From: Fomitopsis serialis
Taxonomy: Eukaryota; Basidiomycota; Agaricomycetes; Polyporales; Fomitopsidaceae
NCBI RefSeq assembly: GCF_022376445.1
Contig: NW_025954990.1
Coordinates: 338,837 to 402,836, forward strand
DNA length: 64,000 bases
Direction of reading: 5' to 3'
Shown here: in pieces, positions 11,563-23,365 of the stretch
How the letters are laid out: each line of letters starts with the position of its first letter
Numbering within the stretch: position 1 is the stretch's first letter
Made by a program: the position numbers and the translations under genes
The notes under the pieces: generated by a model
The model's input: the letters and a program-made list of their open reading frames with translations, nothing else
What the model was told of the DNA's origin: nothing
The model's database searches: none

Positions 11563-12195
11563 TCACTGACTACATTCACAGATGGGATGCTCGGGCGCTT
11601 GTGGTATCTCGACCTCGGAAAGGAAATTGCCGACGTCATGTGGCCTCTCCCAGGGCACCTGTCGTTGCATCACTCGCGGGCCGGTTGCCTCCGGTTGCCT
11701 CCCTCCCCAAAACCTCTGAGACTCAAGTGAGACCCTCTTCTTTTCAATGATGTGTCTGTGAAACTTATTCTCGTCCCAGATGGCTCGTGCTACGCTAAGA
11801 TATCCGTCGTCCCAGAATGCATTAGCACGCCAACTCAGTGACTCCGGTATGCCCTCACGATGCAGACTGACCTCGTTATTCCCAGCCAAATACGCGAGGA
11901 AATCCATCGAGAATAGCGTGCTTAGAATGCCGCGTTGCGTGTGATGCGCAAACTGGCGGCGTTCATCTAAAATTATCGCAATCGGTGCGTTGCTCACCCT
12001 CGAAACTGGCGGATGCTGTACGGGTGTGCGAAAGAGGTCTACAACGCGGCGGGGGGGCGGACAACGTGCACCCGCGTCGAAGGCACTCTGTTGCCATGCG
12101 AGGATCAGGGAAGCCTGAGGTGATCTCCCTGCTGCGGATAGTTCGTTGTCGCGTCGGTTAATAACGGGTTGCTCAATTCTGACAGAACAAGCCAT
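11563..12195 (-). CDS. Unidentified 210-residue reading frame
   Basis: An uninterrupted minus-strand frame lies between the two secreted-protein genes. It has no signal peptide, membrane segment or motif I recognise. Composition is balanced, not low-complexity, with stretches such as ILSTLFSMDFLAYLAGNN and FWDDGYLSVARAIW. The length is above chance for this window but no homology or splice evidence backs it. It could be a small lineage-specific gene or a random frame. Confidence 0.3.
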   Translation of the reverse strand: MACSVRIEQPVINRRDNELSAAGRSPQASLILAWQQSAFDAGARCPPPRRVVDLFRTPVQHPPVSRVSNAPIAIILDERRQFAHHTQRGILSTLFSMDFLAYLAGNNEVSLHREGIPESLSWRANAFWDDGYLSVARAIWDENKFHRHIIEKKRVSLESQRFWGGRQPEATGPRVMQRQVPWERPHDVGNFLSEVEIPQAPEHPICECSQ

Positions 12196-12430
12196 GACGA
12201 AAGGGGTAAATGATCTCGGGGGCGGTCGATAGAGTTGGTCGGCTACCCCGGAATGAGCTCATGATGCCCTCCGTGGGCAACGCGCCGACGCTTCGCCTCT
12301 TCTTCGACTCACGAAGCGTCCGAAGCGGCTCCAACTCGCTCCACCTCCATCATGCACAGAAGTCGCGGACGTCGACGGCGACAGTCCCTCCCAACCGGCC
12401 ATCGTCTCATCTCCCTTTGTTCAGAGTCCG

Positions 12431-12437
12431 TATATAA
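12431..12437 (+). promoter_or_regulatory. TATA box of secreted protein gene 2
   Basis: TATATAA is followed by a CT-rich stretch (CTTCTTTCATCTCTCCC) typical of highly expressed basidiomycete genes. The ATG is at 12664. Confidence 0.6.
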
Positions 12438-12663
12438 TGCCAGGTTTTCCGTCGATTTTCTGCATCCCCGCTTCTTTCATCTCTCCCAGTCTGTCCCACC
12501 CTGAGCCCGGTGCTCCGTTCGAACCGTTGACCTGTGCCTAGTCGCCTCGAACGTGTACTTTCCTTAACTCAACTGTCTAAACGCTCGTCAGCACTTCCCT
12601 CCCTGTCGTTCAGCAACCGTCGCGCATCTCACTGAACGCCTCACCGTCCCCGACACGACCAAG

Positions 12664-14165
12664 ATGTCACGTTTTTCGTCCGCGTTCAGGGTCCTCGCCA
12701 TCGCCGCTATGGTGTCTCCGTCCGTCTGGGCGATGCCCCTCGCGTCGTCACCTAGTAAGTGTTCCTTCTGCCAAGTTGTCTTTACAACTCAACTGACACG
12801 CGTATCTCAGGCGCGACCGCTACTTCTACCAAGGCCGCACGTCAAATCGCCGTCCCCGACCTCGGTCTACCTGGCGAGTCTGCCGTCAACGCTGTCCTCG
12901 GCGCCGTCGAGACCACCGCGTCGGACCTCACCGGCCTCAAGCGTCGCCAGGCTGACGCTATCCCTGGCGCGAGCCTCGTAAACGGTGTCCTTGGCGCCGT
13001 CGAGTCCGACGTCGCCGGCGTCACTGGCCTCCTTCGCAGGCACCAAGGCAAGGACAAGAAGAAGGCCGCCGCCGCCGCCGCCGCTGCGCAAAACGCGACC
13101 TGCGCCGGTGCAGCTGACGGTGCTGCCGCCGCAAACAGCACTGCGGGCGCTGCCGGTGCCAATGCCGGCGACGCTGCCGGTAACGCGGCCGCGGGTGCTG
13201 CTAACTCTACCGCTGGCGCTGCAAGCGGGAACGCCTGCGACGGTGCCGCGAGCGGAAACGCTGGTGCTGACGCAGCTGGCGGGAACGCCGGCGCTGGCGC
13301 AGCCAACGGCAAAGCCGGCGCCGGTGCGGCTAAAGGCAACGCTGGTGCTGGTGCGGCTGGCGGCGACGCAGGTGCTGGCGACGCCGCTGCTGGCGCGGCC
13401 GACGGCAACGCTGGCGCGGGCAACGCCGCTGCTGGTAACGCCGGTGCGGGCAACGCTGCTGCTGGTGATGCTAACGCCAATGCTGGTGCGGGCGCTGCCA
13501 ACTCTACCGCCGGTGCTGGTGCTGCTGACGGGAACGCTGGCGCTGGTGCTGCCGGCGGGGAAGCTGGTGCTGGTGCAGCCAAAGGGAACGCCGGCGCTGG
13601 CGCGGCCGGCGGGAATGCGGGTGCGGCCGACGGCAGTGCGGGTGCGGCGAGTGGCAACGCGGGCGCAGCGAAGGGCAACGCGGGCGCTGGTAACGCGAAC
13701 GCTGGAGCTGGCGACGCCAATGCCGGAGCTGGTAACGCGAACGCCGGAGCTGGCGACGCTGCAGCTACGACGACCGTCACCGTGACCGCTGCTGGTGCAT
13801 GTGCTACCGATGCTGGTGCTGCTGGTGCCGGTGCTGCTGATGCCTCTGCCACCGACGCCGCCGCCGCCGCCGCCTCCGCTACGGATGCTGCTGGTGCAGC
13901 CGGGTCGAACGCTGGTGCATCTGGGAAGAACGCTGGTGCAGCCGGGTCAAACGCTGGCGCTGGTGCCTCCGACGGTGCTGCTGGTGCCTCCGACGGTGCT
14001 GCTGGTGCCTCCGGTGCTGCCTCTTCCGGTGAGGCATCTGCTACCGACGCTGCTGCCGCTGCTTCCGACGCCGGTTCTGCTGCTGCCGCCTCGGCCACCG
14101 ACTCGGCCTCGAGCGGTGCTGGCAAGAAGGTCTCGGGTCTCGTCGCGAGCTGCGAGGAGTGCTAA
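12664..14165 (+). CDS. Secreted Ala/Gly/Asn-rich repeat protein 2 with two Kex2-type N-terminal repeats
   Basis: Exon 1 (12664-12754) encodes a signal peptide (MSRFSSAFRVLAIAAM ... SVWA). A phase-1 intron (12755-12810) leads to one long exon, about 481 residues in all, fully in frame. The mature N-terminus has two homologous units of about 28 residues, (L/I)PG.S.VN.VLGAVE......TGL followed by KRRQ or LRRHQ; dibasic pairs like these are kexin cleavage sites. A KDKKK stretch follows, then roughly 10-residue GNAGAGAA-type repeats, an ATTTVTVTAAGA island, Ala/Ser/Asp-rich sequence and a C-terminus with SCEEC. No GPI signal is evident. It may be a wall-associated or surface-active protein whose N-terminal peptides are released by Kex2; the function is unknown. 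Confidence 0.8.
13110..13765 (+). repeat. GC-rich coding minisatellite (Gly-Asn-Ala-Gly-Ala-Gly units)
   Basis: The DNA is an array of about 30-bp and shorter in-frame units encoding GNAGAGAA.G variants with interchangeable residues (N, D, K, E, S) at the polar positions. All units keep the frame, as expected if the array expands and contracts by whole codons. Confidence 0.75.
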
Positions 14166-15061
14166 GTGCATCGTCCCCTATAGTGCGCGTTACTAGTCAC
14201 CATCATCTGGATACCCGTGGTCCCCGAGTCTGGAATTGTATGGACACGTAGTTACGGTGGCCGCCTGACTGGGTCACTCGACGGACTGAATTAAGAGCTG
14301 TCCTGCGTAGTCTAACGTTCCAATCATACTACTTACTCTTTCCATATGCATTTGCGCCAGAGGCCGCGTTGTATTTTAGCATCTCTTCGAAGTTCTCGCA
14401 TTCATGATGTTTGGTGGGAACTTGAGTACGGTCTGTTGATTGACATGGCCGTCATCAGTAAGTGTTGAACTCGAGTTATGGAGAAGTCGTATTCCTTTCG
14501 TCTTTCTCTATACATTTCCGAATTGGTTTGCGTTGAGTCGTGCACGTGGCGATTACGATTGCAATAGTAATGACCGCGATGCACTTTTCGACGCTTCGTT
14601 TTCATCTTGTCACTGTACAATTGTACGTCTCAGTCCTGCGTGTCTATTGCATCACTGTTACTGTGTTCCATGCCAGTCCATGCACTCGACAGACCGACGG
14701 TCAACCTGGTGATCCATATGGCTTCGAAAATCGCACTGACCAGGTCCAAGTTGGGTTGCGCCACAACGCATTCGACGCCCTCTCGTAGCCCTCCGACTCA
14801 TGTCGACACAGCCCCGCCACGAAGCCCGCGACGAACAAACGGATAGGTCATGTTGTAGGTCCAGGCTTGGCGGACAGGTTGACACTATGTAGGACCATCC
14901 TGCTGTTGTCCTCCTGGCAGCCGCGTGGCTGACGACCCAGAACAATTACGCGGCTTTTATAAGAGCCCGGGTGGAAACTTTGAACGTCCTCTCCCGCCTC
15001 TCTTCCTTCCTGACTGGTACGACTACATTGCCCCTCTTTCTAGTAGTACAGCCCTCACAAC
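14166..15061. other. Intergenic region with chitinase promoter
   Basis: No supported gene. It contains the 3' flank of the gene at 12664 and the upstream region of the chitinase. Confidence 0.5.
14957..14962 (+). promoter_or_regulatory. TATA box of chitinase gene
   Basis: TTATAA in GGCTTTTATAAGAGCCC lies about 100 bp before the ATG at 15062. Confidence 0.55.
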
Positions 15062-16694
15062 ATGCTGGGCATGTACGACCCATTACGCATAGCCTTGGTG
15101 GCGTCTCTCCTCCCGCTACTCGCGTCTGTGGCACCGGCGTCTGCGGCGGTGGTCCCAAGAGGGTCATGCACGCAGATGCCAGTCGCGATGGGGTGGTTCG
15201 CGAATTGGGAGGACACAGATAGCCCGTCGTTCGGCCTTGCGAATATGAACTGGACGCAGTACACCAGGGTATCATATGCCTTCCTGTGAGTGCTTTCTCG
15301 ACGCAAGTTGTCTCATAACGTTGACAAGCGCCCATTAGCGAACCGGGTACAGATCAGTCGATACCTGTTGACGGGTATGATACCCAATTGAAGCTGTTTG
15401 TGCAGGAGGCACATACACATGTAAGAGCCTATCTCTGCTCGATTTCGGAGTCGGAACTGATAATATCATGTCCGGATCAGAACGTGAACGCATCAGTCAC
15501 TGTTGGTGGATGGACCGGTTCTTTACACTTCTCGTCTGCGGTAGCTACTGAGCAAAGCAGGGGAAACTTTGTCAACGCCGCCGTCCAACTCGTCAACAAC
15601 TACGACTTGGACGGCCTCGATTTTGAGTGCGTCTTCCCGCCTTCCCTGTCTCTGTACATGCGCTGATTCGAAGAATATAGCTGGGAATACCCGAGTCAGG
15701 CTGGGGTAGGTTGTAATGAGCAGTCTCCCAACGATGCCTCGAACTATCTCCTGTTCCTGCAAGAGCTCCGAAGTCGCCTACCTTCCAAGACCCTCTCCGC
15801 CGCCGTGGGGCTCAAGCCCTTCCTCGGCTCCTCAGGGTCGCCCATGTCAGACGTCTCCGGGTTCTACTCTGTGCTCGACTACATTGAGCCCATGAACTAC
15901 GATGTGTTTGGTAGCTTCTCCTCGTCGGTCGGCCCGAACTCACCACTCGCCGACGCGTGTGCACCCACCGCAGACCAGGAGGGCTCCGCCATGAGCGCAG
16001 TGAAGGCCTGGTCCGCCGCAGGGTTCAAAGCAGACAAGATCGTGCTCGGCGTCGCGGGCTACGGGCACAGCTTCAAGGTGGCGAAGGCGAACGCGTACGT
16101 ATCGGCGGCGAACAAGACGCTGAGGATGTATGCGCCGTTCGACGCTGCGGGCCAGCCGAACGGGGACAGCTGGGACACGGCTGCGCCGGGGACGACGGCG
16201 ACGGATGTGTGTGGGAACACGTCGAGCGCGGTGACGGGGATCTTCAACTATTGGGGGATGTACCAGAAGGGCTTCCTCGACGCTGACGGGAACCCCGCGG
16301 ACGGGATCGACTACCTCTGGGACTCGTGCAGCTCTACGGTGAGTCTCCACCCGTGTTGATCCTGATTGGGCGGTAGCTTACCTGGTTCGATGGCATAGCC
16401 GTTCGTGTATAACCCCAACACGCAAACGATGGTCTCCTACGATAATGCGGAGTCCTTCTGTAAGTCGCCTTTCGGGCTGCCGCCAAGAACAAGCTACTGA
16501 TGCTGAGCACAGTGGCCAAGGGGCAGTACATACGGGAAGCAGGTCTGCGAGGCTGGGCGATGTGGGAAGCCGCGAGCGACTACAACAACACGCTTGTGGA
16601 AGCCATCAGGTCTACAACCTTGGCAGACTACAACTTCGGTTGTATGAGCACAGGCGCATTAATGGCCGTGGTCAAGGATGTCACGAACCTGTGA
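15062..16694 (+). CDS. Secreted GH18 chitinase
   Basis: Six exons (15062-15285, 15339-15420, 15481-15626, 15681-16338, 16399-16459, 16513-16694) give 450 residues, all in frame. A signal peptide of about 28 residues (LRIALVASLLPLLASVAPAS) is followed by the GH18 barrel. Landmarks are VAMGWFANWED at strand 1, SVTVGGW, the catalytic DGLDFDWEYP (acid/base Glu at about 153), the substrate-binding MNYD (about 222-225), GVAGYGHSF and GLRGWAMWEA near the end. The DxxDxDxE motif is assembled across the exon 3/4 junction. No chitin-binding module is visible. GH18 enzymes cleave chitin with retention; in a fungus this suggests wall remodelling or feeding on chitin. Another ATG lies 9 bp downstream of the chosen one. 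Confidence 0.92.
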
Positions 16695-17267
16695 ATGTGA
16701 TACCCTGGATGTCCGTAACATCGACCCAATGTAGCGAATAGCAAAACGATCTTCCGTATGTCCCGCTCCGACCATAGCGTACTGTTTCTTCCGTCACTAA
16801 TAATACCGCTGACAATACCACGCGCTGTGCGAAATCATACCGAAGGCAAGATACGTTGAGACAATTGGGGGGTCGCTATGCTATTACATGAGACCTGTGC
16901 GTGAAAAGAAAACAACTCGTACTACCGACATGGTCGTCCAAATTCAAGAAGCGCTTGGGCACCTGGCCGCCTGCGAAACCGCGCACATACTTACATGGCT
17001 TCGAGTACTTACAAGATAAGGGGAAGACGTGGTTGTCGCCTCCCGCCGCTTAAGGTGCCTTGTTGCCCACAGTGGCATACGCACACGACGAGACTTGGGC
17101 GGTAGAATAGTACAATTATGCAGGATCAAGACGAATAAATAGGCGTGAGGGGAGGTTAGGACAGCAGGACAGCAGAACAGCACGATAGCAGATACAGAAA
17201 CATGACAGCAACTTGGCCTGGGGTAGCGAGAAAGCAACAAGTGCCATTAAACAGGCTGACTCAGGCC

Positions 17268-18016
17268 TCAGTCTTGAACGGACACGGCATCGCCTTTCAG
17301 CCGGAACCTGTCTCTCAGCACTGCTGCAACAGCATGCCTGTTACGGACGTGGAAGGGCAACCAGCAGTGCTGGAACTGGAGGAGGGAGTTCATGCCGATA
17401 AGTCCGACCAAGACCCCTGCCGGAAGATACCTCGGCCGCACCCGTCTGGTGAACGCAGGCCATGTCGTATCCAGGACAGCAAACAGGAAGCCCAACCCTG
17501 CGATCCACTGTCACGGCGGGGAGCGTTCAATGACGGACGGGCCCAACAGCAGGTGCGTCACTTACCTGGTGTGCACGCCACTCCAGCGTCCCTCCGAGAT
17601 AGAGCGTCGTCACGTCAATGTCATGAGGTGAGCGCAGGTCCCCCTCCAAGGCTGCGCGCATCGCTGCCACCGACGAGGGGGACACCCAAAGTTTGGCGAC
17701 CGCCATGCAGATCCTTTCCGATATACTGAATGAAGAGTCCTCCGGGCCACCCGACCCTGTGAAGACCCATCGTTATTCACGTTAGCGGCCAGCCACTCGA
17801 TAATGATCCAGTGCGACGTACCTGCTAGATCCGTAGCAGTCCCGATACTACCACTGCTGAACACACTCACAAGGGCCTGCGTGCGATCCCGTGTCGCAGC
17901 CTGGGTCGCAATTGCATGAGCACGGCGTATGGTCGCGAACGCCTCGTCCGTCTCCTCCTCCACTCGCACTTGCCTCTGGCGTACGAGCCAATACATTACT
18001 GCCCAAGTTGCGACAC
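17268..18016 (-). CDS. Unidentified multi-exon membrane protein (3' exons)
   Basis: Three clean exons are supported: 18016-17822, 17756-17566 and 17507-17268, with GTACGT and GTAAGT donors and TGA at 17268. They encode a hydrophobic start (VATWAVMYWLV), an alpha-helical stretch (AFATIRRAHAIATQAATRD), a middle with LYLGGTLEWRAHQ and two likely membrane spans (WIAGLGFLFAVLDTTW; AGVLVGLIGMNSLLQ) before a basic tail. More 5' exons probably lie at 18020-18340, where a frame with LCVAVPFFALFSG can be read, but the joining splice site is not clear. I do not recognise the family. Confidence 0.5.
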
Positions 18017-18892
18017 CTGTCTCCAAAGGGACGACCAGGGTGTCCTTAATGGTCCGTTACGATCCAGGTATGACTGGCGGGTGTAGGCGACGCCAGACCA
18101 CCGAGTCTCGAGTCCCTGAGAACAGTGCGAAAAACGGCACTGCTACGCAGAGTGGCAGCCATACGTGCAGATTGTCCTCGCGCTGTACGACCAATGGTCC
18201 GACTCAGCTTCTTCTCCTGTGCGCACAATCTCGATCACATACCAGATACTGTCGTGCCAATGACCTGAGGGTGGTAGGGGAAGGATTGGCTGTCTGCTCG
18301 GACATTGCTTTCCATTGAGCTCGCGCTGGGGAGTATCCTCCAAGCCGCCGTAGCTACATATAGACCCCAGAGTGCAAAGGTGCATGTTCAGGTTGAAGCC
18401 GAGGGGACGCGCGAGACGCCGAGAGCACCAGCTGAATCACACCGTACATAAGTAGTACGTATTCCCACCTTCGTAAGTAGTAGAAGCCAGTATGGTACAT
18501 ACCACCACCTACTTCAGAGGCCTTGCATGTTGTCGGCAACGTTCACCGACTAGCCAGGTTGTTCGAAGGGATTCAGTGCCGATGTTCTTTTTGACGCATT
18601 TGAAGTGGAGAACTGCTAGATGCGCGACGACTGATACAGAGTTGGCCGTCGAGAGTAGACGTGTATTACGACGACGTGTACTAGTACCCAAATGATAGAA
18701 TGACGATGCAGGAATAGACGAATGTACATGCGAAGATAGCAAGAGCAAAGTGCAGGACACGATCATGCGCAAAGCAATAACAATACCACATAGATCCACT
18801 AAAGCGACTGAGTTCGAACATTATGCATCAGGCCCCGTACACCGCTCAACTCTGAATCACTCGCCGTAACGTGAAGCCCTAAACCACGAATG

Positions 18893-21263
18893 CTACCTCC
18901 CCGGCCCCGCCTTCTCCTGGTCCAAGTCCTTCTCGGTGAACCCCTCAGGTCGAGCACCATTCCCCACCCACACGACGCACGGCACCCGCTCCGCGCAGCC
19001 ACATTCCTCCGCACCACGACAGCTCTCCTCCACATTGACTGTGCGCTGTATCTCCACCTGCACGTCCAGCTCAATGTCGCTCAAGTTCCCCACAAGGTCC
19101 GTCAGCGACGTGCCCGACCACGCGAGCACGTCCCCGTCCGCATCCGCGTCTCCGTCCGCATATGCTTCACCGGTGCTCTTCCGCTGGTGCGAGCTCCCAC
19201 GACTGCCCGGCGAGAACGGCAAGGAGTACGAGTGAGGGGCGGAGCAGTGCGAGCGCATAACGCGCGAGACGGCGCGCCCACTGCGCACCGGGAGGGAGAC
19301 GACGTGCGTGGACCGGTTGGCGTCCGCAGCGGCGTCCCGGAGGTGTATGAGCAGCTTCTGGCTCATAATCCAGGTCACGGCTTCACCCACGGCGGCGCTG
19401 TCAGAGGATAGACATCAGTTTAGGTAACGACTTGGGGGCGATGTGACCGACCCTGACGACTGGGGGGATGTCAGTGATTGGAGGCGGATAAGTGACCAGA
19501 CGGACCTGTGTCAGAATATCGCTCGTGCGGTAGAGCACAAGGTTCAGGATGTTCGCGGCTGCGCATGATGGTCAGAACGATGTACGTGGCGGGGAGTCTG
19601 TCTCGCACCTGTGAGGACCACGAAGTATCCGAGACCGTCATACAGCATCCTGACGAACGGTCAAGATTCAGCCGCTGCGAATCCAGCTACCGCCAGACGA
19701 CTGCCACCTACAACTTGACGAGACCTGACAGCCTATCGTTGATCCGTCAGCAACTCGCAACATTGAGGGCGCGGGTTCCCTCACCTTCCAGCCACAGGCC
19801 CATACCGTACGAGGTAGAATGACGATATACAGAGCACGACCGCGTCGTAGATCATCGCCAGCAGGTAGTAGAGCCACGCGGATAGGAACATTCCGTGCTC
19901 GCCAACGGTGCAACTGCAGAAACCGACGTCAGTGTGCGCAGATCGGATCATTGCAGGAGGACGTACTTGTGTCGCTGTTAGTGGTATGCCAATCGTTATG
20001 TCAGCATCACAACTCGGTCAAAGGCTGCATTCAGGCACTACAAAGACGCGATCCGATGCACCCCGCAGACGTCGCAAGCAACAGACAATGAGCGACGAGT
20101 TCCCTGAGTACGCTCAGCGAGGATCATCACACAAGCCCCTGGGCGACCTTCGGGGCTAATGACTTCAACATCCCGTAGGCGACCAACGACGAAGCAACAG
20201 GTCGTACGCAACGGCCCCACTCATCCACTGCCGGAAAGTATGAGGCTCACTTACGTAGTTCTGGACGTCTGGGGGACTTCGTGAGCGGGAGCAGTCCTAT
20301 TTCTTTCGAGAGAAGACTCACGGTTGCGATGGAATAGGTCCGTGAACCATTCACCCTGCGAGCATAAGTGAGTGGGAGCTTCTTTGAGCCAGTAGTGAGA
20401 TGACGAACCGTTGTGACCAAGACGAAGAGCGCGGCGACTATGGATGTCACGTATGGGGACCGCCGAGAGATGTTGATAGTACTGTACGCAGTTCAAATCA
20501 GCGTCTTAGCCTTGTGTCGAGCCCGTTCCACAGAAGACTGAAGCACTGGGAGCAATGGTATGGTTCGTGTTTCCGAAACGCAATAGACTACGAAGGAGAA
20601 ATCTCGGTCAAGGAGTTCGGAACAACCTGCGACGTTAGGATAGAACGCGTTGTACAAACCCTGCGGGAAGACATCCACACCAGCGAGGAGATCTCGAGCA
20701 GGCATGTTGGAGAGGATCTGACGCACCGTATACCCAGGATGATTTGAGACAGCATAGTCTGAAGCACTGAGCACCGAGGATACATCAGTATCCCTACAGG
20801 AGCGAGGGGGGCGTACCGCACCTTTGAATATGGGGCCAACCCAGAATAGTGCGCGCATGTATCCGGACTGAAGCGGTCGAAGAAGCCTACGGTGTTCAAG
20901 GCGAGGACGGCCACGCTGATGTAGCTGTAGCAAGCCCGTGAGCGACTCCGGGCCAAAGAGAGATGCACGAGAGGACGCACCGGATGAGGATGAACAGTAT
21001 GCAGCCCGTACTCAGCCTCCACGACCTCTGGCTCTTGTAGAACCGCCATTCCGCCGGCAACGTTATCACGTAGCTGTGAAAATGGCCATTCAGTTGCTCG
21101 CATGCAGGCCAGACTGTTCAGACACGCACTCGTACGCAGCAATGGACACGGATGCGATGCGGATGTACGAGGCGACGCGGCTGTCGAGCCACGAGTAGCT
21201 GCCGGTGAGGAGGTACGGGTCCCCGGAGGTCGCGCTAGCTGTGGAGGTGAGGACGGTGGGCAT
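18893..21263 (-). CDS. DUF6533-type seven-helix membrane protein
   Basis: The gene starts at 21263 and ends at TAG 18893, with about ten exons. The first exons give the DUF6533 signature: VASYIRIASVSIAAYDY, ITLPAEWRFYKSQRSW and ILFILIRYISVAVLAL. Then come SQIILGIRT, TSIVAALFVLVTT, EWFTDLF, FLSAWLYYLLAMIYDAVVL, LYDGLGYFVVLT, ANILNLVLYRTSDIL and GEAVTWIMSQKLLIHLRDA, the order I know from basidiomycete members of this family. The last exon is a long hydrophilic Ser/Gly/Asp-rich tail of about 150 residues. One intron (20480-20740) is unusually long. At 20832-20835 a C run (on the coding strand) appears one base short, because GLAPIFK is needed. The function of the family is unknown; a receptor-like role is only a guess. 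Confidence 0.75.
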
Positions 21264-22564
21264 AGATGGCGGGCGACATTGACGAGGATGGCGGGGGTTG
21301 GAATGAAGGTGTATCTCAGTCCCAGCCGAACGCTGGCGCCGTGGCCCGTGGGCGGCTCGCCGTGCGAATACACTTGTTTCTCACTCTATCACGATGGAAG
21401 TCTCAGAGACTCTCAGGCACGGTCAGGTTGTTGATGGGCCGGCCACTATGCTATGCGACTTATCACCGTGTGCCTGGCCTAAGCCTGGCCAGTAGTGCCT
21501 GCTGGTCTCGAGGCTATGCTGTACGTGGTTGGCCTTCTATCGCTCGCATCTCACACATGCACCGCGGGCATGACACGCTGCAGTCATGTTATGTCTTTGG
21601 CACGACAAGGCCTCGAGCCAGTAATCCTGAACACGGTGCTACATATTCAAGTGGGTACCGCAGTACAACCGACGGACGGACAAACTGCACGTGACTGGAT
21701 GGTGTAGGATTGCCCACAGATCTATCGAAATGTATGGTACAGCACCGGTGGTTCCGAGGTCTAATGTGCACATTGGTGTGTGATACCATGCTGTCCGTTC
21801 TGTCAATGAGATCTGATCCATTCCCAGGCGCACCAACCTCGCTCTGGACGAAGCCCCGCGAGATCTACTTGATTTCCGCGGTTCCAAGGCTAAGGTTCCG
21901 TAGTCCCTTGCGTTTCAGCCTGTGTAATGCAACTGAACAAGTTCATGTACGCACACCGGATAGGAACATTTACACCCGAGTCGCGGACCCGAGCTGGCAG
22001 GGAAGGAGGATGCGGACAAGAATCGAGGTGTGTCTGCTGTTCCTAACTGTCTGTGGTTCCCATCTCATGACGCGCTAGCGGTAGTGCAGGGTTTCATGAA
22101 TTCCGCACGCAGTCGGGCCCATTCGCTGTGACCGGACGACCGTCGTTCGAGATTGGATCGGACAGAGGGCGGCTGATCTAGTTATTATCAGGCTGTCTAG
22201 CAGGGTGCCGATGATTGCATCGTGAGTGCGAATACCTGACGCTGCAGTTGATTTGTACTCAGAAACGACTCCAGGGTTGAGTAGTGTGATATCCTTGAGT
22301 TCAAGTTGCTGTAGGCTGTCCGGTGCCGGTGGGTCCGCTATGCCATATGCAGTAACTATACCAAAGTGGAATGTACCACGTGTGAGTTGTTTTCGGCCTC
22401 CCGTTTACTCCCGCGACACTTTCCACATTGGGCATTCTGCGGTATGTGGGCGTTTGTGGGTCCACGCCTGCTATCGAGGGCGCGCGTTTCGATTGGTTGA
22501 CTAACGCTCGGCGTTAGCAACGGATTGGTTTCCCATTTCTCCCGCTCCCACAGGACGAAATGCA
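21264..22564. other. Gene-free stretch
   Basis: Short frames only, no motif or exon series. The left part is the upstream region of the DUF6533 gene. Confidence 0.45.
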
Positions 22565-22571
22565 TATAAAG
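22565..22571 (+). promoter_or_regulatory. TATA box of small membrane protein gene
   Basis: TATAAAG in TGCATATAAAGCCGACC lies 119 bp before the ATG at 22690. Confidence 0.55.
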
Positions 22572-22689
22572 CCGACCATGATCACCGCAAAGTCCCCATC
22601 ATCGCCCCGCCAGCCATCCAAGCCTTCGCACTTCCCAGCCTCCCGCATCACCACCCCCTCGTCGACCGAGTCATTACAAGCTGGCTATC

Positions 22690-23365
22690 ATGTCTGCTCA
22701 GGCCTCTACTCCTCGACCTTCGTCATACCCTCCGTCTTCACCTGGAGCAACGCTCAGGAGCACGATCTCGAGCCCAAACGATCTCCGGCAGCCGCGAGCA
22801 CTTCGACGCGCAGCTCTCAACCCCGCCTGTCGCATTCACTCACGCACCGCGTACCCAGGCTGCTAGCCTTGAAGAGGGTACGAACGCGATTGACGACTTC
22901 TTCGGCGCGTCCTCCTCTCGCTCGCCTCGCGGCACGCAGGACAGCCGCCACGACGCGGCAGCCTTGCCCGGCACCACGACGACGCGCCGCCGCCGTACTC
23001 CTGCTCTTCCGCGCCTCCTGCGTACACACGCTACGCGGAGCACCCCACCCTCGCCATGTATCTCTTCAAGTTCGGCTTCCGTGAGTACCTCTGCTTCCCT
23101 TCTTCGTTGTTAACACCCATGCTGACTCCCTGTTCCTCGCAGTGTTCCCTCTGTTCTGGATCGCCGGCGCGCTCATACTCATCTCCCCCTCCGCGCGCCC
23201 GAGGACTGGGAGCTCTCGAAGACAGAGGCGGAACGCGAGGAGCTGATCGAGAACATGCGCCATACGGAGGTCAAGTGGGCGAAGCGCTGCCTCATCGCGC
23301 TCTCCGTCCTTATCCTCGTCGTTCTCACCGTCGTGCTCGCCGCCGTGTTCCTGACGAGGACATGA
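22690..23365 (+). CDS. Small Ser/Pro-rich protein with C-terminal membrane anchor (frame broken in the given sequence)
   Basis: The start MSAQASTPRPSSYPPSSPG gives a disordered Ser/Pro-rich N-terminus. It continues in other frames through EEGTNAIDDFFGASSS, then PPPYSCSSAPPAYTRYAEHPTLA, the conserved LAMYLFKFGF, an intron (23081-23142), LFPLFWIAGALILISP, an acidic stretch (APEDWELSKTEAEREELI), KWAKRC and a final membrane span (LIALSVLILVVLTVVLAAVF), stop at 23365. Three joins need a one- or two-base correction, near 22785, 22971 and in the C run at 23185-23189. I recall similar proteins of unknown function in other agaricomycetes, but cannot name a family. Confidence 0.6.

Noticed and set aside
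12842..14125. A 427-codon Ala/Pro-rich minus-strand frame
   Set aside because: It mirrors the Ala/Gly repeats of the sense gene, which has a signal peptide, TATA box and proper intron.
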